A DNA stretch of 37,954 bases, from the NCBI GenBank assembly GCA_003427395.1, contig BFEA01000190.1, positions 2,327,593 to 2,365,546 on the forward strand, given 5' to 3'. The DNA is from Chara braunii (lineage: Eukaryota > Streptophyta > Charophyceae > Charales > Characeae). The stretch's first letter is position 1; the number at the start of each line of letters is the position of its first letter. The notes below the pieces were generated by a model. That model saw only the letters and a list, made by a program, of their open reading frames with translations. It did not search any database and was not told where the DNA came from. The position numbers were made by a program, and so were the translations under genes. This document shows positions 11,083 through 21,830 of the stretch, piece by piece.

Positions 11083-11614
11083 CAGAGATGGGCAATTGTT
11101 TTTTCCTCACCCTCGACCCAACCAGCCAAAAAAAAAAATTTCCCCATCCACCTTGCCCAAGAATTTTATTTTTTACTTTTAGACAACCCCACCCACCCAC
11201 CCAATATTTTTTGAAATTTCAGCCCGACGGCCGATTCTCCCGTGACCCGAAAAAAACCCTCACCCACACCCGCCCGCACCCGTAAGAGTATCATCACCCG
11301 CCCGCGTCCAACACCTAAATTTTCTTCACCCGCACCCACCCGGATCAGCCCACGCACGCCCATGCCAGTCCCTTACACCATCATCATGATTTCATCGGTG
11401 ACATGGCATTGCAACAAAGACATAAAAAATCCTATTATTAAAACAACGACAACATCAACAATGCGACTTGCTCCAATCTATTCGTGGGGAGCAGCACATG
11501 CCGGGAACCGGGCCCAGCGTCCCATATAATCAACAATGCGACTCGAACTTCTCAAAGGAAAATATTTCAAGATTATTTTTTTTGCCCAGGGGCAGCTGCA
11601 CTGCTGGAGCGCGC

Positions 11615-12066
11615 TGTCGCACGTGGCGGTCATGCACCCCGCACGATCTCTCTTGTTTTTTTTCCAACCCTCCGACCCTTGCGGTCGGAGACTTTTAATT
11701 TCACTAACCCTTTTTTCAGTCTTTGCCCGGGTCAAAGTGACGCGTGCGGTCATTCAAATGTTTAATCCACTAATTTTTACCATCTTTGCGTTCGCCATGA
11801 AAAGGCAGGAGAGCATTCGAAAAAAATTTAACCACTGCGTTCGCCATGACAAGGCAGGCGAGCATTCGAAAAAAATTTAACCACTGACTATAGTTCGTGC
11901 GCGCCGTGCTTCGGCGCTTGCGCTGACAAAATTCTCTCGACCATAGCAGTTCAAGGATTTGCCTCATTCCCCATTTTTAGCCATCCTCAGTCTGTCTGTT
12001 GGCGCCGACATCGTGTCGACTACAAAATCACGAGCGGATACCCTTGTAAGGGTATCAGCTCCGACA
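11615..12066 (-). repeat. 3' LTR (452 bp)
   Basis: Starts in element orientation with TGTCGGAGCTGATACCCT at 12066 and ends GACA at 11615. It matches 19757-20159 throughout. The extra 49 bp is an internal tandem duplication of the block gcgttcgccatga...ttaaccact (11788-11836 and 11837-11885). An ATACCCTTgtAAGGGTAT hairpin lies near its 5' end. Confidence 0.88.
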
Positions 12067-12111
12067 GTTTTCCCAGACCCCATTAAGCGACGTCCCCGTC
12101 GCTGGGAAAAC
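12067..12111 (-). other. structured region at the polypurine-tract position
   Basis: Directly upstream of the 3' LTR, GTTTTCCCAG (12067-12076) pairs exactly with CTGGGAAAAC (12102-12111). An inner GCGACG/CGTCGC stem forms around 12088-12103. In element orientation the LTR is preceded by ggggtctgggaaaac, the expected place for the polypurine tract, although the tract is not purely purine. Confidence 0.5.
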
Positions 12112-14660
12112 TTGATGCAAACAAAGGCCTTCTGACGCAACAAGTTGTCAAAATCCGATTTCCTTGATGAAGCTGCAGTTTGAAGACCCTCACTGTCCCC
12201 CTTGGTGCATCCATACTGCCAGGATTTTAACCTGGGCCTCCCACATATCCAAAAATGATAATTCCCAAGAAAAGATTATTCCATATAAACCCAAGTGGGT
12301 ATACTGGATCTGTACTACAGTTGCGGAGGTCACCAAGGAAAACAATGATAGTCCCTCCCCCCAACTTTAGACTTTATTTGCCAGGATCTCGTTGGATGTC
12401 CGTGGAGTGAGGAATCAGAATTGAATCTCACCCTTTGGACGCGGGTCTTAACCTAAATCAGATTTTACCGTCCCACCCGAAGTCTAATGCGAGGGGATCG
12501 GCGACCTTGGCCTCAACCCACCACAGCCGGTTGATCAGGCCGAAACTGCGACCCATCGCGTTGTTATTTTAGCGATGGTTCCCGTATTGGTTACGCAATA
12601 TCGGGCCGAAACTCCTATCATTCTAGACCTGACTCCTGATCCCTCCAATATTTACCTGAACCAATTTCATCATTAAGGAGGCTCCCCCTCAGGTTTCGGT
12701 TCTAGGCCGTAATCGGAAGACCCGCTGCCTGGTTATACTTGGTCAGCAGCCCACGCTGGGAGTTACGTCCCAACAATGCCAATTTTTCACCATAGGCTTG
12801 GTAATTTCAAGTCCCTCAAACTGACCACCTAGAGTGCATAAACGATGATTATTTCAAAAATATATATAAAAATAATTTGACCAAATAATTTCATCCCCTC
12901 GTCAGTTTGAATGAATGAACCTCTCTGGAAGTATATATGGAAAAATTTCACCAATAAAAATGATATTTCATGATTGTCATATTGTCACTGAACGAGGGGC
13001 ATCGTCAGAGCCACTTAGGGGGCGTGTCTCCCAGACCTCGATCACAGGCTGGACAAACACACGTCTCGGGGATTTTCAACCAACAGGAAAGCCAACCAAA
13101 TATCGATAAAAAAGTATAAAAAATATTTGTTTAACTCCTTGTCTTGTCAGAAGGCAGAAAAAGAACAACCATTTCATTCATAACATACGCTTCCATGACT
13201 CGCAGGGTTTCTCAAATGCATCAAAGCTTTTAACTTTTTCACACCCCCTTTTTAGGGTCTTTCTCAACAGTAACAATATAAGACAAAGCATGGAAAAATG
13301 AATGACCAATAATGTCAAAGCACATTCAGACCGTACATGTCACATTTCACCCTATGTTTCTTGAACACTTAAGCGTTTTTATGAGCATCCTAGTTCAAGA
13401 CTTGATAGCTCAGTTTGCACACATATCCACAATTTCATCAATCAAGACCAAACACTGGACCAACTCAATTGTGAAAGTGAAAGTGTTTCTCGTCGGCATA
13501 CCCCATAGATAGAAATCATATATGACTCAAGAGAAAAGTTAGTCATAATGTCGAGCCAAAAACAATTATGAGACTCGAGTCACATGTCTCTCTTACCCTG
13601 TTAAGGTACACATGCTGAGTCAGAAAAGTATAACAAGAAAATCTCATGACACCTCATATATCGGAGTACATACTCTATGACGTCTCATTTATCCTATCTA
13701 CTGAAGTACAAAATAACAAACATGTCGCAGATCCTACCTCACACTCAACTACTTGAGTATAATATCTTATCTAAAGAAAGAAAAATATGAGAGTCTTAGT
13801 ATAAAATTTAGAAGAAAGAATCAAGGAGTCGCCCATCTACCAGTTAGGCGCAAATCTTCCCCAGATTTCTCTATGTTAAGCCCCAACTATTTAAATAACT
13901 GGTATCTGAACTTTTCTTTGGCCTGCTTACCTATGTATCCCTTCAACTCCGTAAGTCTCTTGTTCCGATCTATCTTAGCAAAAACCCTCAGTCTCACCCT
14001 TTTATACCGAGGACTGTTTTCTCTCAATTGTATATCCTTCATATAGTGCTAACACATTTTTATCCCTCCCTCCTTTGTCCTCTTGGTCATGTGAAGATGC
14101 CTCTGTTAAACTCTCTATCCTCTCAAAAGAATGAGTTATCGCCTCTGAATACGACCTTTTCTTACTCTGTCTGTGCAGACTTCGAAGAAATTGTTCAACC
14201 ATTTTTGAAGTCAGGGTCTCAATTACTTTAGAGGCACCTTGTGGTAATAGGCTTAGTGTTTTGTTCACTCACTCCTACCTTTTCTCCACCATCTTTTGAC
14301 GTTTCCCTCGTTGCTCACTATTTTCTTGTCCTTACCCAAGGCGCGTTCCAACAATACCTATAAGTTTTCAATCCCTGCTTCTTCTCCCATTCAATTATCT
14401 TGTTAGACTTCACTTTCTCTTTCACCAATATCAGAAAAATTTGTTTAAATTTTTGTCACTCCTTTTTCATTTTATTCCACTGCCTCCCTTACTTGTCATA
14501 TATCATGCTTCTGTGGACAAAATTTTTCTCACCCAACTTGCTTCCCTCTCTGCATACCTTTCTCATTTCATCCTCCAATAACCTTTTTCAGTTACCTCCT
14601 CTGGAGGAAAATACTTCTATTTTTGATAGTCGTGACTTCTTGACGACGTTACCATTCAAT
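12112..14660 (-). other. 3' internal region of the retrotransposon, no readable pol
   Basis: In a complete Ty3 element this part would hold protease, RT, RNase H and integrase. Here only frames under 100 codons exist on either strand and I find no DTG/DSG, YxDD or integrase zinc motif. The minus-strand frame 14268-14002 (88 residues, charged, with repeated Ser/Glu) may be gag- or pol-derived, but I cannot assign it. Confidence 0.45.
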
Positions 14661-14664
14661 GACC

Positions 14665-15753
14665 TTACAACCCCCTGTTACTGATACATGTTGTCGTCTT
14701 TGTCCACCATTCGCGCTCCCGTCGTAAGGTTTCCTGTCTCGTCCCTCCGGGTATGTTTGGGTTAATGAGGTTCCCAAATCTGTCATAAACACCTCCTTCG
14801 ATATCGGTGTTAATCATACCATTTGCTTCGTCGATTTTTCTGACGTGACAAAACCTCATTGTATGCCCTTCTCGGGTACAATGCCAGCAGACAACTTTTC
14901 TCAAATCCACTCTTCTTTTTCAAGATCCTTGGCCACTTTCCTTATTATAATTTCCTCGATCTCCTTCCCAATCTTGACCTCGCCCACGACCCATGACCAT
15001 TTGAGTTCGGTTTCTTCGGTTTCTTGCCCTTCGTTGGCTTTTGGTCAATTTAGGAGGTTCAGGTCATTCTTCCATGTCAATCCCTCCCTTATTTCTTTTC
15101 CTTTTTTGGTTGTCACACCACTTTTTCTCAGCCCTTGTAGGTCGGAGAGAGCCTCGTTTATCATCATCTGTTTTCTCTCCTCTTCCACCAGCTAGTTCGT
15201 CTGGCAGCCCCTCCGAGACTTTTCGCTTGCCTTTCCTGTCTCCCTCTAGTTGCATCATTCTCTCTTCCAACTGTCTCACCTGTTTCTGTATACTGCCTAT
15301 TTCTCCTTGCGTTGACGTACCATCGACTACTCGCTCAGGGCTTTCATAATGATGACTGGCAACTTCCCTTTCGGAAAACCTGAAGCTCAACAAACCCTCG
15401 AGTTCACTCCAAGTCCGCGATCTCAACATGAAATCATATACTTTTTCGCTCAACTCCTCACACACGAATAAAGGCAGCATAGTCAACACCGCTCTCTCAT
15501 CCCATTTCTTCTCAAGGCCAAAGTTGCGGTAATCGCGCAAAAAGTTAGGAAGATCCTTCCCTTGAAATAGCAGAGCCCTAAGGCATTGGGGCATTGACTC
15601 GTTTACAGACTCGCACGTTAGTGCTTTAGCGGGAGACAAATTCCTCCAAAGTAGGACTTTAGCCAATCCGTCATCCTTAGCCATTGTCACCGTTGCGGAT
15701 CTGTACAAGTACAGCAAGCGACAAAGCGGCAGGCTGTAAGCCGAAGATAGTTC
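14665..15753 (-). pseudogene. gag: gag of the LTR retrotransposon, broken
   Basis: Gag would form the element's particle and bind its RNA. The frame opens after a stop at 15754-15756 and a methionine starts MAKDDGLAKVLLWR. It holds a capsid-like stretch (ALLFQGKDLPNFLRDY, then WDERAVLTMLPLF), a coiled segment (QVRQLEERMMQLEGD) and a Lys/Arg-rich tail, and stops at 15064. In another frame Arg/Gly-rich linker sequence (GRGRGQDWEGDRG) continues, meets a TGA at about 14929, and is followed by a perfect CX2CX4HX4C knuckle near 14886. At least one frameshift and one stop therefore break it. The Ty3-type assignment rests on knuckle form and layout. Confidence 0.8.
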
Positions 15754-16338
15754 TTAATAAGCATCGCCTTTCCTATCTTAACAAAACTAAAGGCAACCAA
15801 TACCGCTAATATACGAACGCATAATCTTTAACGTAACCACCTGACAGAGTAGTAAAAAAGCACCGTAAACATATACGGATCATGTAAGCAAATACCTAAC
15901 TTAAGACTATACGTTGAGCGCATGAATCGATGAAAGTAATAACGCTGCATTCACTGTCTGCCTATCTTCATCCGAAACTCATCAAAGTATTAATTTCTAA
16001 GTCTAGGTCATGAGAATCAGTGTAGGTGTTAGCAATATAAGTCGTATTTTGAAGCTTTCATTTGAGGAGCACGGATCCCTTTTCTAGGTACAACTGTATA
16101 CTATCTCACTCGTATAACGCTTGTATCCCCATCCTCGTTCTATCAAAGCGGCCTCGGATAATGTCTTTATTTTCCCCTCGTCCCTGAAATATCGAGTAGA
16201 ATGACTCGCAACGGGGAGGAGGGAAACACAAACTTATTTGCACCCCTGACTTCCATAATAAGAAATATCGCCTCATCTCCTCTCTGGCATATTTCTTTTA
16301 CTCACTTTGCGGCAGCAACTTCAACTAGTCTTAATGGC

Positions 16339-16626
16339 CTAAGTGAGCAGATTCTCACGTCCCATTGTCGGCTCGATACCAAATGTAAACCAAAAAGATG
16401 ACGAGGTGTTCAAAGTCACTTTTACAACTACTCTGTCCCCACCGTCGTTGAAGTCAGATTTAATCCAAATAAAGATACCCTCATTCAAAGATATAGCCCA
16501 CCAGGAACTGATATATCCATTCTCCCTGATCAGCCTTGGCAAAGGCAATTTCAGCCCGTCCTCTTTTTCAATAGGCAAGGCTACATCGGGGTATTCCCTA
16601 GCATGCGTCATTAAGGCCTTCTTCAA
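16339..16626 (-). CDS. uncharacterised frame inside the retrotransposon
   Basis: A 95-residue frame on the element's sense strand contains EYPDVALPIEKEDGLKLPLP and a hydrophobic/aromatic middle (GYISSWWAISLNEGIFIW). Its composition is more protein-like than most frames here, but I recognise no family. It lies between the two gag-like segments, where the element is unusually long. An overlapping plus-strand frame of equal length makes chance openness possible. Confidence 0.25.
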   Translation of the reverse strand: MKKALMTHAREYPDVALPIEKEDGLKLPLPRLIRENGYISSWWAISLNEGIFIWIKSDFNDGGDRVVVKVTLNTSSSFWFTFGIEPTMGRENLLT

Positions 16627-17376
16627 CTACCCCTAGATCCTGCTCACACAGACAAATGTCCACCAAGAATCTTCCATCACTATACATTTTCTCTCCTTTA
16701 TTACACTGTCATTCTTGAAAGGTAGTCTCCAAATCATACCTCACTAACATCGCTCATTTCCAACGTCTAAGATCATTCAAAAGTTGGTGATAAAATGTTG
16801 TGATAATGATGCATTCACAATTTTTGGATATTGAATGTCATAAGTCATCATATTGACTTGTTGCCTGTAGTAATGATATAATGTCATAGTGATAACAATA
16901 TTTACAATATTTAAGTGAATAGTATTAGCAGAAGAAATAGTAAGTTTAGCTGATATATGCGTGCATGGTAATGACAAAAAACTTTATAGTAACTGTTACG
17001 ATAGACAGCAAGCATGCCGTGGTCAATAAGCCTCTCAACAATGAATGTTTTTAAGACATAAAAAATCAGAGTGCTACATTCTACTCCCCGTGCTTTGACA
17101 GGAGTATATTGTGTCAAGGGGCAGTGTAATCCCTTAAAAGGGTTAACATCTTAGACTCTCGAGCCCCACTCAAGGACCAAGCCTCACTGCTCCACCCTCC
17201 GATTCCAATATTCGTTCCTTGCAGACATTTGTCAATTAGTAGACAACCCCATCATACACTTTCCAGGACCCATATCCCATCTCGTGCAGATGAACCCACT
17301 TGACACAAAGATAGCTGGGGCATCACCCCCTGCTTCCTTGCGGCAGGTAGTAGTCGCCTCCTTCACAGACCATAGT

Positions 17377-17712
17377 CTAACAAGGCTCAAATACTTTCCT
17401 CAATCTAAATAGTAGTGTAGTCACCTCTCCTCGAAGGGTTAGGTAACAACACCCCACTATGGACCAGGAACATAGTTCCGGCGTGGGTCTCACTACTACT
17501 TTAGAAGACGAATTTATAGCTTCTTCAAACCATCTTTCGGGGAAAGGATAACTTAGGATTGCAACTCCCTCAAGAGCAGATTCTACACATTGACCACTTC
17601 TCGAGAGAATCTCTTCTCTCAAGAAGTTGGTCACTCCATTCACCTTCGACCCCGCGTCGAACGTGGATTCCGCGTAGCACCTCTGCTCTTTATAAGGAGA
17701 GCAATCAGCCAT
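17377..17712 (-). CDS. uncharacterised frame inside the retrotransposon
   Basis: A 111-residue frame on the sense strand starting MADCSPYKEQRCYAES, with no motif I recognise. It is in the 3-kb region between the N-terminal Arg/Gly frame and the gag core. It may be an old coding segment or chance. Confidence 0.25.
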   Translation of the reverse strand: MADCSPYKEQRCYAESTFDAGSKVNGVTNFLREEILSRSGQCVESALEGVAILSYPFPERWFEEAINSSSKVVVRPTPELCSWSIVGCCYLTLRGEVTTLLFRLRKVFEPC

Positions 17713-18791
17713 ATAAGTTCAAGTGAAATCGATTATAAGCTGATCGTCATATTTGATTAGCTCATAAGGATGGATTAAGGCACACATTTTTAAACAAATA
17801 TACTCAGACGGTAACTCGGCGAGCAACCATGAATAAAAATGCATGAGATAGATAGTCTCACATGAATAATATTAATTATGTTTGACTCAAATAAACTTGG
17901 CACGAATGAATAAATTTGCATAGATAAGTTCAATGAATGGTCTTAAAATGAAGGAATTCAAGCGTTTAGATTGAGGCAGATGATCTTGGAGTAGATGAGT
18001 TCTAACAGATAGCCTCATACCTGAATCTTGTCAGCAAGTTAAACATAAACAGGATGATTCAACACCAACTCCTCACTGTCTTATTGACTGCACTCAGGAC
18101 TACGAGCCTTTGACCGCCCCTTATAGACGAAATCGACCTCTAAATCTCTCCTGTGGACGGACTTGGCTTACATTGACTTTTTCCTAACACTGGACTTTTA
18201 TTAAGAACCCATAGCAAACGAGGGTCCCTACTGACTCTACCTATATTTAGACCGCCCTTGTATCCCTAGGTATGTCTTCCACTCATTGGCATGTTATTAG
18301 AACTCTCCTACTCTGCTCTTGTTATAGCCGATTGATTTATATTTTTACTTATAAAGAGAATTTTGTGTCTATTCAGGACGAAAAAACCTTAGGAATCGCC
18401 TCACACCTATCTAGATCGCCTATCCCTAAGGAGGTGCCAACACCTTTTCTCAACTCCCATTTTTCTCCCCAGACGAACACCCCTCGTCATGGTTATTGTT
18501 ACTGACAAGGGAAGAAGTATAGAAATCATCGTGGCTTATTCCCCCTTAAGGGTGTTTTTGTCTGATAATCTAGACAAGTACTATTACTTATCCTGGTGAA
18601 GCTTCGTGTTGACGAAACGATCTTTAAATGATCCCTTTGTACAATAGGTATAAAATCAGCCCGCATAATTCTATATGACATAGGAAGAATAGTGTCAGGG
18701 TGATACATAACTGATGATCCGCAGGTGCAGCCTAAGACACTACGGGAGGGTCAGGCACATGCGGCAGCGGCGAAAGAGCAGGTCGAGGCGA

Positions 18792-19127
18792 CTAAGGAAG
18801 GACAGTCAGGTGTTGAAGCCGACGTGCCATAAAAGAAGAGGGAGAAGTATATTTCATTGGATAAGTACTAGAAGGTAGTTCGAACCGTGGGGGCGGAGCG
18901 CCGTAATGTTGCTCGTACTTATAGAAATAATAAGTCATCCTTCCAGGGGACGGCGTGCGTTCACGCAAGTCTTCCTGATGTCGACGCAATCTCACCCCTT
19001 CCCACTTTTCATCCTTTTCCTCTTCCTCCTCCCGCTCTTCTTTTTTCTTTGCCAAATCAATAGGTCTATCTGTAGCCTTTCCTTGCCGTCTTCCTCTTCC
19101 TCTTCCAACTCCTGATCCGCGCGGCAT
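18792..19127 (-). pseudogene. Arg/Gly-rich N-terminal gag-like frame
   Basis: A 111-residue frame begins MPRGSGVGRGRGRRQGK, continues into a Glu/Lys-rich run, then a Tyr/Pro-rich segment (MTYYFYKYEQHYGAPPP). It starts about 0.6 kb downstream of the primer-binding site, where gag is expected to begin. Basic Gly/Arg starts are common in nucleic-acid-binding Gag proteins. The gag core with the knuckle lies 3 kb further on, so either the middle is an insertion or this is a separate small frame. Confidence 0.5.
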
Positions 19128-19734
19128 GGCTGGAGAAAGGTATTACTCGCGCACCTTCTTAGCCACCTACTGATTAAGGTATCGCCTATGTATAGCGATA
19201 CGTACCCTTATTTAAGGAATCTCAATTTTGTAGCGTAATATAATCTACCTAATTCCTTATCTAGAGGAGCTTAATTAAAGACTTCAGAAACAGGAGTACG
19301 CGAGGTCAACGTAGAGATGAAAAAATATTATGGTCGGAAAGAATTAGCACAGTCGAAAAGCTCTCGTGCAGATTCGACAAGAAATCGTCAAATTCTTTTG
19401 TGTCAATCGGCTCATCCGCTATCCCTACCGACTCTACTTTTATGAAGATTTCGTGATCCTCAGCCACTACTTGCATACTCCCCCCCATGAACAGACTCGG
19501 GAGCAACTACCTCCTTAGAAAAATGATAGAAGTGTCGACTAAGGTTCACAAGGCTCTAGTACTCATCTTATCTCAAGAGGAGCTCTTACTTATAGATCAT
19601 CAATTATCCCTATTAGCTATCTTACTAACTAGTGAAAGCTACATGGCATTCTACTTCTTCTTTTTATCGTTTTGCTAGGGTTTCAATTAACCAGACCTAG
19701 GTCCGTTCACATTGGACCCCGGCAGGCAACCGAA

Positions 19735-19754
19735 GGTCCCCAGCAACGGCGCCA
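19735..19754 (-). promoter_or_regulatory. primer-binding site, tRNA-Asp type
   Basis: In element orientation TGGCGCCGTTGCTGGGGACC begins two bases after the 5' LTR. From memory the complement of the 3' end of plant tRNA-Asp is TGGCGCCGTTGCCGGGGATC, giving 18 of 20 matches. This fixes both the LTR edge and the direction of the element. Confidence 0.85.
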
Positions 19755-19756
19755 CC

Positions 19757-20159
19757 TGTCTCGCGCGGGGGTACTGCACCCCGCGCGATCTTTCTTGTTT
19801 TTCTTCCAACCCTCCGACCCTTGTGGTCAGAGACTTTTAATTTCACTAACCCCTTCTTCAGTCTTTGCCCGGGTCAAAGTGACGCGTGCGGTCATTCAAA
19901 TATTTAATCCACTAATCTTTATCATCTTTGCGTTTGTCATGACAAGGCAAGCGAGCATTCGAAAAAAAGTTAACCACTGACTCTAGTTCGTGCGCGCCGT
20001 GCTTCGGCGCTTGCGCTGACAAAATTCTCTCGACCATAGCAGTTGAGGGATTTGGCTCATTCCCCATTTTTAGCCATCCTCACTCTGTCTGTTGGCGTCG
20101 ACATTGTGTCGACTACAAAATCATGAGCGGATACCCTTGTAAGGGTATCAGCTCCGACA
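19757..20159 (-). repeat. 5' LTR (403 bp)
   Basis: TGTCGGAGCTGATACCCT at 20159 to GACA at 19757 in element orientation, with the same order of blocks as the 3' LTR but only one copy of the 49-bp unit. It should contain the element's promoter. I do not see an unambiguous TATA box. Confidence 0.88.
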
Positions 20160-20510
20160 GCGCCACTTTTTTTTTTCACACCGACGTTACTTCATCAGGA
20201 CTTGGTCAACTGAATCAGACATTTTTCTTTGGCTCTCAACCTCGAGCCCGACGTACTACACAAAGGGGGGGGGGGGGTGCATAATTTTTGGGTCGTCCTG
20301 GGTCTACGGGTTGGGTGACCCAGGCCAAGCCATCACCCGCCTGCCACCCACCCAGCGGGTGACCCAGGTCAAATTTTCACCCGCCCGTCACCCAGAAAGG
20401 CATGCTGGCTATGCCTGCCCATAACCCACCCAAGACAGCTTATGTAGACCTAAATCCGGCCCATCACCCTATGGGTCGGGTGGGTGCAGGTGCGAGCAGC
20501 TCTGGGTCTG

Positions 20511-20717
20511 TGCATTACTCAAAGTGTTGCTTGTTTCAACCTCTAGGAAGTGGTCAGGGGTACTCCTCCTCTTCGCCCGAGCACAAAACTCGGATCTCAT
20601 AAGTCGGTCGTCTATACTGAATCGCGCAGAGTACCCCCGCAGAACGGTGCACTCTGGATCAATAACAAGGCTGACTCCTAAGGCAACCAACCCCCACCCG
20701 AAGTATGTCTTAGAGAT
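20511..20717 (-). repeat. element X, copy C, inner part (left palindrome arm)
   Basis: Continuation of copy C after the hAT insertion: tgcattactcaaagtgttgc, then ctaggaagtggtc, then actctggatcaataacaagg. It pairs with 20718-20893 to give a hairpin with an approximately 24-nt central spacer. Confidence 0.9.
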
Positions 20718-21830
20718 GGTTGCCTTAGGAGTCAGCCTTGTTATTGACCCAGAGTGCACCGTTCTGCGGGGGGTACTGTGCCCGATTCGATGGAGACGCC
20801 CGACTTTTGAGATTCGAGTTTTGTGCTCGGGCGAAGAGGAGTACCCAGACCACTTCCTAGAGGTTGAAACAAGCAACACTTCGAGTAATGCACCTGATCA
20901 AGATCATCCGCAAAGCAACCTGTTATCAAAGTAGACTAAAACGGATAGAGACGAGTGATGACATGAGTGTATAGCTAATCTTAGGTCAGTAGTAGGGTGG
21001 AGTGAATGACTTTGACATCGCTTCACATCAAGTCAAAAGTAAGGCGGACCGACTACCTTGTCGATTGCATCGAGGTTATTGCTGAAGGCAACTTCTCGTT
21101 GGTGATTCAATATAGTACTTTACTTATTGAGTTCGACCTGAGGTGGTTGATTTTTATTTTGTGTAATTGACTTTCCGTGCATTCAGTTATTGTTTCAACT
21201 CATGTTGAATTCGGATGAACATTTCTATCGACTACAATTGTTTCGTGTTGATGTAATTATATTTTATTATCGTAACTTTTTTTTTTAGTTATATGTTTAA
21301 GGGACTAGGATTGAGTTGTGGGTTGCAAGCTTGGTTGAAACCATCCTAGTTGATCAATGTGCGCTTCGTACTTAGGAGATTAGCGCCCTAAGGAGCGAAT
21401 TATGTCCGGGTCCAGTTGGCGTTTTAACTAAGCGTATTTATACTGCAGTGAACGAGCAAACGTCATTGACTGACATACCTCTGCAATTACATCTAAGAGT
21501 TTTCGTACATAGGTCAGTAGCTCGGTAGGGATACGTCCCTATAGGTGGTGACAACCTCTTAGGGAAGGTAAATTGTGCCCCGTAGGAACCTATCGTGTCG
21601 TAGAGGATAGGCGGAAGTATAGTTGGCGTACGTGGCTAGAACGGCGAAGGGACGACGGGACCACGTCCATCTCGGTGATTCGCGAGATTATCTATGCTTC
21701 ATCGTGAAGTTGTCTCTTGGGGTTTCTTGAACTTTTGTGTGACATGGCCATGAGGGTTCTCGCCTTTTGCGAGAAAAAACGGGAGTCAATGCATTCGACG
21801 TTGTAAGTCATGTTGTTCCGCAAAGGTAAG
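20718..21830 (+). repeat. element X, copy D
   Basis: Head-to-head partner of copy C, uninterrupted: ggttgccttaggagtcagcc at 20718, gcacctgatcaagatcatcc at 20890, catcaagtcaaaa near 21027, cttaggagattagcgcccta near 21373, tcggtagggatacgtcccta near 21523, and acatggccatgagggttctc near 21742. No protein is encoded. Confidence 0.85.

Larger units (their letters stand above)
11615..20159 (-). mobile_element. LTR retrotransposon, 8.5 kb, Ty3-like gag, no intact pol
   Basis: Two direct LTRs bound the element: 5' LTR 19757-20159 and 3' LTR 11615-12066, both TGTC...GACA in element orientation. The primer-binding site follows the 5' LTR and the gag remnants lie on the same strand. By hand alignment the LTRs differ at roughly 30 of about 400 aligned bases plus a 49-bp duplication. 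The flanks share GCGC (11611-11614, 20160-20163), compatible with a 4-bp target duplication. Only frames below about 220 codons remain. No reverse transcriptase, RNase H or integrase can be recognised, and just 2.6 kb separates the knuckle from the 3' LTR. It is probably non-autonomous or deleted and decayed. Confidence 0.85.
11083..20510. mobile_element. hAT-like element, split by an LTR retrotransposon
   Basis: The left end starts CAGAGATGGGCAATTG at 11083 and the right end reads ...CTGGGTCTG at 20510, whose reverse is CAGACCCAG. The exact 8-bp target duplication TGCATTAC lies at 11075-11082 and 20511-20518. Subterminal C-rich cacccaccc motifs on the left face gggtgggtg motifs on the right, as in many hAT elements. 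Without the retrotransposon it is about 880 bp and encodes no transposase that I can read. The empty site is present in copy D at about 20882-20893 and in diverged form in copy B. Confidence 0.8.

Noticed and set aside
12210-12245. tRNA-like T arm on the minus strand (CCAGGTTAAAATCCTGG)
   Set aside because: The loop is not canonical, and no matching acceptor, D or anticodon arm could be found upstream.
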